Source of the DNA: a virus
IMG/VR virus record: IMGVR_UViG_3300035670_000411
Span: 1-44,590 of that record
Direction: 5' to 3' (one strand)
DNA length: 44,590 nt
Shown: positions 39,155-44,590 of the stretch, piece by piece
Layout: each line of letters starts with the position of its first letter
Position numbering within the stretch: position 1 is the first letter of the stretch
The notes under the pieces: model-generated
What the model saw: the letters and a program-made list of their open reading frames with translations, nothing else
Told to the model about the DNA's origin: nothing
The model's database searches: none
Program-made: the position numbers and the translations under genes

Positions 39155-40275
39155 CAATCCTCCTCGCTGACATCATCAAAGTCATCCACCGACGCGACGA
39201 TCGACGGCCTCGGGTCGCTCGCCGGAGCCAGCGCGGCCTTGCCCTGCGGCTTGTATGCGAGGCTCTCGACGACCATCTTGTGGGCCTTGCCCAGCGCCTT
39301 CTCGGCCTGCGCTGGGGTGATCAACTTGCGTACAAACGCCTTGTCGCCAACGAGCCACTCGAGCTCCTTGGCGGCGTCCTCCTCGTCGATCCACGCGCGG
39401 TTGGCGCGACCCTCGACAAGCTTCCAGCCGGAAAACTGGTCGCCAGTTGACAAGCGCTGCTTGACAAGTGTCTCGACCGCATTGAGCCAAGCCTCGATGA
39501 CGGGCCGGGCCTTCAGCGCCTCCGCGAGTTGCTCGTCGGTGAGCTTGTTGGGCGCGACTGGCTCGTCGTGCTCCTCAAAGTCCATCAGGAGGGTCTGCTC
39601 AGTCAGCTTGTAGAGGGCCGGGCAGTCCGCCTTGGCCTTGCAGAACCGGCACTGCTTCTCGCCCGGCACCCGCTTGGCCTTCGGGTTCGCCGTTTCTTCG
39701 GCCGCTGCGCGGGCGATCTCTCCCCACTTCAAAAGATCGTGAACGGAGATCTCCCACTCGCTGATGTTGTCAATGCGCGGCTGGACGATCGCGATCTTCA
39801 CCCGCTCGACGTTGTGGATGAAGCCGAACATGCTGTACGCGCCCAAAGCGTACAGCATCGCCTGCGGGTTGTTCTGCGCGTCAACGCGAACGCCTTTTCC
39901 GAACTTCAGGTCGGCAATGTGGAGAGTGGCAGTCTCCTCGTCGATGACGATGGCGTCGGCGGTGCCGAAGCCTCCCGGCACCCACTCGCTGAAGTCGACG
40001 CGGGTCTCGATGAACCTGTGCCTGCCCGGCAGGGCCCGCACGTAGTCCACATAAATTTGCGCTGGCTCGGGAATGTGCGCGAGGTCGGCCCGGTCGCATA
40101 CCGTGTCACAATTGACGCCAAGACGCAGGGCGCGCTCGGCGATGTCGTGGGCGATGGTGCCCTCCTCCGCGAAGGGGGAGGTCCTGTCGGGCAGGCCCTC
40201 CTCCGCCTTCACGCTGCCGGGGCAGGCGATCCAGCGGTGTGCGCCAGAGGCGCTGAGTTTTGCGTGGGCGGTCAT
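39154..40275 (-). CDS. DUF2800 family PD-(D/E)XK nuclease-like protein
   Basis: This 373-residue protein has the DUF2800 pattern: LSASGAHRWIACPGSVKAEE at the N-terminus, FAEEGTIAHDIAERAL, then GTADAIVIDEETATLHIADL followed by KFGKGVRVDAQNNPQAMLYA. The GTAD and DLKFGKG elements supply the D-x(n)-D-x-K of a PD-(D/E)XK nuclease. CRFCKAKADCPAL suggests an iron-sulphur or zinc site as in Cas4/AddB relatives. The C-terminal part is helical and binds unknown partners. In phage replication cassettes this gene is a steady neighbour of DUF2815 SSB and probably acts in recombination or end processing. Confidence 0.85.
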   Translation of the reverse strand: MTAHAKLSASGAHRWIACPGSVKAEEGLPDRTSPFAEEGTIAHDIAERALRLGVNCDTVCDRADLAHIPEPAQIYVDYVRALPGRHRFIETRVDFSEWVPGGFGTADAIVIDEETATLHIADLKFGKGVRVDAQNNPQAMLYALGAYSMFGFIHNVERVKIAIVQPRIDNISEWEISVHDLLKWGEIARAAAEETANPKAKRVPGEKQCRFCKAKADCPALYKLTEQTLLMDFEEHDEPVAPNKLTDEQLAEALKARPVIEAWLNAVETLVKQRLSTGDQFSGWKLVEGRANRAWIDEEDAAKELEWLVGDKAFVRKLITPAQAEKALGKAHKMVVESLAYKPQGKAALAPASDPRPSIVASVDDFDDVSEED

Positions 40276-40508
40276 TGCTCGGCCACCTTCGATCTGTGAA
40301 GCTCTTTTAAGCGTTCCGTCTCCCTTTGATAGGCAGCAAGAAATCCATCGTATTCACCATCTGCAATCCTTTCCATTAAATAAAACATATCGGACATCGA
40401 CATCGAATTGATATGGTCATCAAATTGAGCGTGAGTCTCTTTTACATCAGCGTCGTATAAAGCCATATTCTCAAGCCACCATATTCTATATGCAGTGTAA
40501 CCGTTCAT
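40272..40508 (-). CDS. Small early protein, unknown function
   Basis: This 78-residue protein, with GAGGAG ahead of the start, begins MNGYTAYRIWWLENMALYDA and has acidic helices. It overlaps the DUF2800 start and the preceding gene's stop by 4 bases each (ATGA). No motif is recognised. AT-richer than DUF2800. Confidence 0.65.
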   Translation of the reverse strand: MNGYTAYRIWWLENMALYDADVKETHAQFDDHINSMSMSDMFYLMERIADGEYDGFLAAYQRETERLKELHRSKVAEQ

Positions 40509-40774
40509 CGCTTCTTCTCCTCAAGGACGTCTCGAATAAGTTCTAACCTTCTGGTATATTCGTACTTATCTTTGAAATAATCACTTGCATAAGCGCTCCA
40601 GAACTCAATCTCCTCGATCGCTTCTTTTAGGACACCCCGCAGCAAATCAATTTCAGCACGAAGATCTTCGATCTCGTCGGCGGCGTCAGAAATTAAATGC
40701 TCTGGGGGATAGACCCCAAAGCCTTTTTTGTCATCGAAATCATAGTCTCGCAATCTTTTCACTGTGTCGCTCAT
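40505..40774 (-). CDS. Small coiled-coil early protein
   Basis: The ATG at 40774 overlaps the previous stop (TGATG). The 89-residue product MSDTVKRLRDYDFDDKKGFG has a heptad-like helix (DAADEIEDLRAEIDLLRGVL) and a second helix with EEIEFWSAYASDYF. It resembles small phage proteins of the Ea8.5 or 'ATP-binding' label only in size; no function can be assigned. Confidence 0.65.
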   Translation of the reverse strand: MSDTVKRLRDYDFDDKKGFGVYPPEHLISDAADEIEDLRAEIDLLRGVLKEAIEEIEFWSAYASDYFKDKYEYTRRLELIRDVLEEKKR

Positions 40775-41205
40775 CACTCCGCCTCCCTCGCGATTTGAGC
40801 GAGAATGTTCGACAGGCCGGTGAATACGTCAAAGAGGACGTCCGGATCCTCCGGCAGCAACGTGATGGTCTTCGCGTTGTGCTTACCGAGAACGGCCAGT
40901 ATCTCGCCCTTCTTGCCGCTGTCGGCCTTGCTGATCTCCATGGCAAGATCCCTCAAATTGTCCTTGGAGACGCTCGGCTTCGGGTCTTCAGGGGCGACCT
41001 CAGGCTCAGGCTCGGGGCCCTTGGCTGCGCGAGCCGGAGACTTCTTGGCGGCCTTCTGGGGTGCGGGCTCAGGTTCAGGCTCGACCTTTGAACCCAAATC
41101 AGCATTTCGGCTCAGTCTCTCGGGCTCGTCTTCGGTGAACACTTTCAGTTGCGCGGTCAGGGCCTCGACGGCGGCGGTCAACTTCTGGATTTCTGCTTCT
41201 AGCAT
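40774..41205 (-). CDS. First gene of the leftward replication operon; coiled-coil plus helical C-terminal domain
   Basis: This 143-residue protein follows AAGGAA. An N-terminal helix (MLEAEIQKLTAAVEALTAQL) looks like a short coiled coil. A Pro/Glu/Lys linker of about 50 residues (EPEPEPAPQKAAKKSPARA) follows, then a C-terminal helical domain (VSKDNLRDLAMEISKADSGK, then KGEILAVLGKHNAKTITLLP). This end resembles rII-like or SAP-like small DNA-associated domains and recurs in phage early regions. Role unknown; perhaps a scaffold for the replication proteins. Confidence 0.7.
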   Translation of the reverse strand: MLEAEIQKLTAAVEALTAQLKVFTEDEPERLSRNADLGSKVEPEPEPAPQKAAKKSPARAAKGPEPEPEVAPEDPKPSVSKDNLRDLAMEISKADSGKKGEILAVLGKHNAKTITLLPEDPDVLFDVFTGLSNILAQIAREAE

Positions 41206-41244
41206 TTGCGTGTTCCTTGTCTGATTTGCCTTGTGGTAAATCGT

Positions 41245-41273
41245 TTGTTACGTTATCGACCATCTGATGTCAA
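41245..41273 (-). promoter_or_regulatory. Candidate promoter of the leftward replication operon
   Basis: On the - strand TTGACA (41273-41268), a perfect -35, is followed after 17 bases by TAACAA (41250-41245), a weak -10. It lies in the 92-base divergent region before the gene ending at 41205. The repeats ATCGTT/TTACG near it could bind the adjacent MerR-type protein. Confidence 0.4.
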
Positions 41274-41297
41274 TCGTTACGAAAGGGCACCCCCAAA

Positions 41298-41669
41298 ATG
41301 TTGACGAGTTCCGCTTTGGCTCAAGAGCTTGGCATTTCCAAGCAGACAATTTCTCGGCTGGCGCAGGAGAGACGCATCCCATTTTTTCAATTGCCGTCGG
41401 GTCATCGGAGGTTTGATCTGGAGGCGGTTAAAGAGGCTTTGTTTTTTGACGCCGGAGGTCCGCCATTTATTGCTTACAGAGACGCGAGAAAAGGAAAAGA
41501 GCGAGAGGCGGTGATTTTGTGGAGATCCCAACGGAAGAAAATCGAGAGCATCCCGGACCCTGAGGAGCGTCGCAGGCTCTATGAAATTTTAGATGATGAA
41601 TTTGAAAAAAGGGGGAAGAAATTTTGGCCAATAGACGCGTGTGATGTCGACAAAAACAAAGGCGGCTGA
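41298..41669 (+). CDS. MerR/excisionase-type DNA-binding protein
   Basis: The 123-residue product starts MLTSSALAQELGISKQTISR, LAQERRIPFFQLPSGHRRFD, the winged helix-turn-helix pattern of MerR or excisionase-like proteins, with the wing GHRRFD. The C-terminal part is charged and helical (FDAGGPPFIAYRDARKGKER, RRLYEILDDEFEKRGKKFWP) with no metal-binding domain visible. It is divergent from the leftward replication operon and precedes the primase gene, overlapping no neighbour if the latter starts at 41692. It probably controls this divergent region. Confidence 0.8.
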   Translation: MLTSSALAQELGISKQTISRLAQERRIPFFQLPSGHRRFDLEAVKEALFFDAGGPPFIAYRDARKGKEREAVILWRSQRKKIESIPDPEERRRLYEILDDEFEKRGKKFWPIDACDVDKNKGG

Positions 41670-41691
41670 CCCTCTGTGGCGGGAAACTAAA

Positions 41692-44169
41692 ATGATGATC
41701 AAATTCACCTACTGCAAAAACTTCGCCTCCGCGGTGACGAAGGAGGTGGAGTGGGACGACTTCGCGCGGCCCCTGACGCGCAGCGTCGAGTTCCCCACCA
41801 AGGAGGCGTCTGTCCGGCGCGGCGCGTTCATCGGAGGCGTCCGCGAGGACGAGAGCCGGGGCCGCGAGGCGAACGTCAAGTGTCGGACGGTCGCGACTAT
41901 CGACTACGACGCATTGTCGATCGGCATCGGCGACGTGGAGTTCGCGCTGCAGATCACGCTCGACTGCGCCTTCGTGAGCTACTCGACGTTCCGGCACACC
42001 CCAGACGCGCCCCGCGTGCGCCTGTGCGTGCCCCTGTCGCGTCCAGCGAACGAGGCCGAGTACAAGGCGACCGTCGACGAGATCGTGCGCACGGTCGGGC
42101 TGGGGACGCCCGACAAGTGCTCTTACGTCATGAACCAGATCATGTTCCTCCCCTCCCACCAGCCCGGCGTCGAGCCGTGGAGCCTGCGCAATGACGGGGA
42201 GCCGTGGCAGGTGGTCGAGGCAGCGCCAGTCGTCGAGGCGGCGGGGACCGGCGACGCGGAGGGCGAGGATGACGGCGAGGAGCTCCTGCGCCTCGTGGCG
42301 GCGCGGCCTCTGGACCTCACTGAGGACGAGGTCGACGCGGCCCTCGACGCGTACCCGGCGGAGGGGCTGGAGTACGACGACTGGCTGCGCGTGGGCATGG
42401 CGCTCTTCCACCAGTTCGAGGGCGCTGACGCCGGATGGCGGCGCTGGCTGGCGTGGTCCGAGAAGAGCTCGAAGCATGACCCGCGTCAGATGAAGACCAA
42501 GTGGCGGTCGTTCGACGGCGGCCTGCGCGAGCGGCCCGTGACATTCGCCTCGGTCATCAAGCTCGCCGGCGGATTGCGTCAGGCGATCGAGATCCGGCCC
42601 GACAGTCAGACCTTCGAGGCCCTCCGGCAGCGCGCTGAGGCGGTGTCTTCGATGGAGGACTACAAGGCCCTGCGCAATGAGGTGCGGGCCCTGAGCGACA
42701 TGCGCCTGCCCAAGGACATGCGCTCGATCGTCGTGGGCACCGTCCACGAGGTCTGGGGCAAGGGCGCGAAGATCGGCAAGAGGGAGATGGCCGCGGCCTT
42801 CAAGTTCTCGGGCGGTGAGCGCCCTTTGCCCGGAGGGGGAGGCGATGACGGGAGCGTCGCCTGCCCGACGTGGCTGGAGGACTGGGTGTTCTGTCAGGCC
42901 ACCAACACCTATGAGCGCATCTCAGTGCGCCACTCCATCAAGCGGGAGGCCTTCCGCACGACCTACGACAGCGAGCCGGAGGTTGTTGCGGCGGAGACCG
43001 ACGCCGTCACCTTTGCGCGGCGTCACTGCAAGATGCCGGTGGTCGCGGCCCTGATGTTCTGGCCGGGCGAGCCGTCGTTCTTCGAGATGAACGGCCTGCG
43101 CTACCTGAACACCTACGTCGCAAGCGGGCAGGAGCCATGCGAGACGCTCGAGGGCGACGAGGACGGGCAGAGCGTCGTGGAATTGTTCATGGCCCACGTC
43201 CGCAACCTTATCCCTTCAGAACGGGAGCAGCGCATTCTGCTGAACTTTATGGCCTACGTGTACCAGAACCCCGGCAAGCGGGTCCGGTGGGCAGTGCTGA
43301 TCCATGGCATTGAGGGCGCGGGCAAGACGTTCTTCTTCACCATTATGCAGCTCTTGCTCGGCCATAACGCTAAGTCCGTCTCGACGACGGCGATCAATTC
43401 GGAGTTCACCGGGTGGGCCGCCGGGGCCGTCCTGATCAATGTGGACGAGATCCGCATCGCGGGCACGAACAAGTACGCCATCCTCGACAAAATGAAGCCG
43501 ATGATCACGGACGACACCATCACTGTCATTTATAAGAAGGAGAACGAGCGAACCGTCCCAAATTTTTCGTCCTACATCATGTCCACCAATCACGCGGACG
43601 CCATCCCGGTCGGGGACAACGATCGGCGCTATTGCGTGATCTCGACCCGGTACACGCGCAAGGAGGACCTGTACGAGCAGCTCGGTGGGCCGGAAGCTGT
43701 GGCGGCGTATTTCGATCGGCTGTTTTCGGAGTGCCAGAGGCGTGTCGACGCCTTGGGTCGGATGCTTCTGGACTGGAAGATTGACGCAGATTTCAAGCCG
43801 GAGGGGCGGGCCCCGGAGACTGATGGCCTTGTGGCGATGCGCAGTTTGAATGTCTCCGAGGAGCGGGACGGCATCGAGGTCCTTTTAGAGAAGCATTCGT
43901 GCCGGGTCATTGGGCCCGACATCATCGACGTCACAGAGCTCCGGAAGTTCGCCCTGATTGACGGCGATGACGTGCCAAAGGGTCGGGCGCTGGGCCATAT
44001 TCTGAGCGACATGGGGTACACGCAGATCCCCAACAGGCGCGTCAAACTCAAGGATCGCGTCGATCATTACGTCTGGTTCAGGAAGGGGCGCATTACACCC
44101 CAAGAGGCTGTCGAGGTAGTTCGCCAGTTCAACGAAAAGGGCGACGGGTTCGATGACATTCCGTTTTGA
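41692..44169 (+). CDS. Primase-helicase (AEP-type primase, PriCT, SF3/DUF5906 helicase)
   Basis: The ATG at 41692 has GGGA about 9 bases ahead; an in-frame ATG at 41644 lacks a ribosome-binding site. 825 residues. The N-terminal 190 residues look like an archaeo-eukaryotic primase (TVATIDYDALSIG, STFRHTPDAPRVRLCVPLSR). Residues about 225-300 match PriCT-2 (EDEVDAALDAYPAEGLEYDD, WRRWLAWSEKSSKHD). The C-terminal SF3 helicase has Walker A GIEGAGKT (Lys545), Walker B VLINVDEI (Asp585-Glu586) and sensor STNHADAIPVGDNDRRY (Asn633). Its product would prime and unwind at the origin. An origin-like region follows immediately downstream. Confidence 0.85.
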   Translation: MMIKFTYCKNFASAVTKEVEWDDFARPLTRSVEFPTKEASVRRGAFIGGVREDESRGREANVKCRTVATIDYDALSIGIGDVEFALQITLDCAFVSYSTFRHTPDAPRVRLCVPLSRPANEAEYKATVDEIVRTVGLGTPDKCSYVMNQIMFLPSHQPGVEPWSLRNDGEPWQVVEAAPVVEAAGTGDAEGEDDGEELLRLVAARPLDLTEDEVDAALDAYPAEGLEYDDWLRVGMALFHQFEGADAGWRRWLAWSEKSSKHDPRQMKTKWRSFDGGLRERPVTFASVIKLAGGLRQAIEIRPDSQTFEALRQRAEAVSSMEDYKALRNEVRALSDMRLPKDMRSIVVGTVHEVWGKGAKIGKREMAAAFKFSGGERPLPGGGGDDGSVACPTWLEDWVFCQATNTYERISVRHSIKREAFRTTYDSEPEVVAAETDAVTFARRHCKMPVVAALMFWPGEPSFFEMNGLRYLNTYVASGQEPCETLEGDEDGQSVVELFMAHVRNLIPSEREQRILLNFMAYVYQNPGKRVRWAVLIHGIEGAGKTFFFTIMQLLLGHNAKSVSTTAINSEFTGWAAGAVLINVDEIRIAGTNKYAILDKMKPMITDDTITVIYKKENERTVPNFSSYIMSTNHADAIPVGDNDRRYCVISTRYTRKEDLYEQLGGPEAVAAYFDRLFSECQRRVDALGRMLLDWKIDADFKPEGRAPETDGLVAMRSLNVSEERDGIEVLLEKHSCRVIGPDIIDVTELRKFALIDGDDVPKGRALGHILSDMGYTQIPNRRVKLKDRVDHYVWFRKGRITPQEAVEVVRQFNEKGDGFDDIPF

Positions 44170-44176
44170 CACGCAT

Positions 44177-44197
44177 GGGGCGCAAACTCTGCGCCCC
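44177..44197. other. 8-bp hairpin after the primase gene
   Basis: GGGGCGCA and TGCGCCCC pair with a 5-base loop, 8 bases after the primase stop. No T-run follows, so it is not an ordinary terminator. Its right arm is the first of the CCCC repeats. Confidence 0.6.
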
Positions 44198-44417
44198 AAA
44201 ACACTTTGCACCCCAACAATGCACCCCAAGCTAACCCTTTATTTTTTATATGTTTTTTATTTTTTGGGGTGATGGTGTTCAATAAATATATAAAAAGAGA
44301 TATAAGGAATTTTTAATTTTAAATTTAAAAATTCAGTTCAAGAACCGGGGAAAAAATTAAATTAAATATATAGGCTACTGAGGTAAAACGAATGCACCCC
44401 ACACCCCATCACCCCAA
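44191..44417. other. Origin-like region: GCACCCCAA repeats around an AT-rich tract
   Basis: This stretch has no gene. TGCACCCCAA occurs at 44207-44216 and 44220-44229; GCGCCCCAAA at 44191-44200; an inverted copy TTTTGGGGTG at 44262-44271; TGCACCCC at 44393-44400; CACCCC at 44402-44407; and CACCCCAA at 44410-44417. Between them (about 44238-44380) is a stretch of almost only A and T, unlike the GC-rich genome. Iteron-like repeats beside an easily melted tract, next to the primase-helicase gene, are typical of a replication origin. The assignment is inference. Confidence 0.5.
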
Positions 44418-44437
44418 GCCCCCTGACGGCCGACAAT

Positions 44438-44460
44438 AAAAAAGGCCCCCGTGGGGGCCT
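44438..44460 (-). terminator. Rho-independent terminator after the right-edge HTH gene
   Basis: AGGCCCCC (44443-44450) and GGGGGCCT (44453-44460) pair; on the - strand they are followed by six T. It closes the - strand gene ending at 44466. Confidence 0.85.
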
Positions 44461-44465
44461 CCTCG

Positions 44466-44590
44466 TCACGCCTTGGTCGCGAGCCAACTGAGACTGATGC
44501 GGCCCTCGTTCAGGGCCGTCAGGAGCAGGCTGAGGGGCTTGGGCACGCGTTTGCGGCCGGAGGCCCAGTTGCCCACGGTGCGAGGCGTCA
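44466..44590 (-). CDS. HTH DNA-binding protein, 5' end cut by window
   Basis: The last 41 codons of a - strand gene: TPRTVGNWASGRKRVPKPLS, then LLLTALNEGRISLSWLATKA. TPRTVGNWASGRKRVP is the recognition helix part of a Cro/CI-type helix-turn-helix; the same V-x-N-W-x-x-G-R-x-x-x-P pattern is common in small phage and bacterial regulators. The start lies beyond the window. It converges on the origin-like region, with a terminator directly after it. Confidence 0.75.
   Translation of the reverse strand, partial: TPRTVGNWASGRKRVPKPLSLLLTALNEGRISLSWLATKA

Noticed and set aside
41644-41691. In-frame ATG at 41644 (or GTG at 41641) as start of the primase gene
   Set aside because: No ribosome-binding site precedes it; ATG at 41692 has GGGA at suitable distance and begins with a better ordered sequence.
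1-44590. tRNA genes and consensus DnaA boxes
   Set aside because: I looked for cloverleaf-like ends and TTATNCACA-type sequences by eye and found none convincing; a tRNA and motif scan would be needed to exclude them.

Overview
The window is almost certainly a large part of one tailed-phage genome (class Caudoviricetes). Every recognisable gene belongs to a virion, lysis, replication or phage-control module, and there is no ribosomal, tRNA or metabolic gene. The base composition is GC-rich, with several AT-rich islands. A P22 gp4-like adaptor, a long nozzle-like protein, two very large ejection-type internal proteins and no recognisable tape measure or contractile sheath suggest a podovirus-like (short-tailed) virion. 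The spanins and lipoprotein signals imply a Gram-negative host. GC content and gene style suggest an alphaproteobacterium, but that is inference. Terminase and portal genes are not in the window and probably lie beyond one edge.

Bases 1-6860, + strand: head module. It has a left-truncated gene, a basic KGG-repeat protein, a GroES-like co-chaperonin, a scaffold-like protein, a probable decoration protein and a Mu gpT-like major capsid protein. Hairpin terminators and a probable promoter insulate the capsid pair. Bases 6933-17402, + strand: small conserved phage proteins (including two genes of only 54-56 codons), several fibre or baseplate-like proteins, a 917-residue fibre carrying ten 24-residue repeats, and the gp4-like adaptor.

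Bases 17428-18384: a compact lysis cassette with an M15 endopeptidase, a 26-residue lipoprotein, a holin-like protein, and an i-spanin/o-spanin pair overlapping in different frames. A free-standing HNH endonuclease (18419-19018) follows. Bases 19015-31620: a second adaptor-like protein, the nozzle, a GNAT acetyltransferase, two ejection proteins (one with a lytic transglycosylase domain and two S74-like segments) and two more fibre-like proteins. A strong terminator at 31710 ends the late block.

Bases 31736-41205 lie mostly on the - strand. From right to left they encode small early proteins, a DUF2800 nuclease-like protein, a DUF2815 ssDNA-binding protein, a family-B DNA polymerase, a VRR-NUC nuclease, a DNA adenine methylase and an SNF2 helicase. 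A second leftward operon (33522 to 31736) ends in a protein with only the DnaA DNA-binding domain. A small HTH regulator gene points the opposite way at 33641, with a pair of inverted GACA-N3-TGTC sites in front of it. Bases 41298-44169, + strand, encode a MerR-type DNA-binding protein and a primase/SF3 helicase. An AT-rich tract flanked by repeated GCACCCCAA elements follows and is a good candidate replication origin. The right edge cuts an HTH gene on the - strand.

Working model: the divergent regulators at 33.6 kb and 41.2 kb control replication. The polymerase, SSB, helicases and primase copy the genome, possibly from the 44.2-44.4 kb region. The + strand late block builds and releases virions. 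Functions come from motif reading only; no database search was run.
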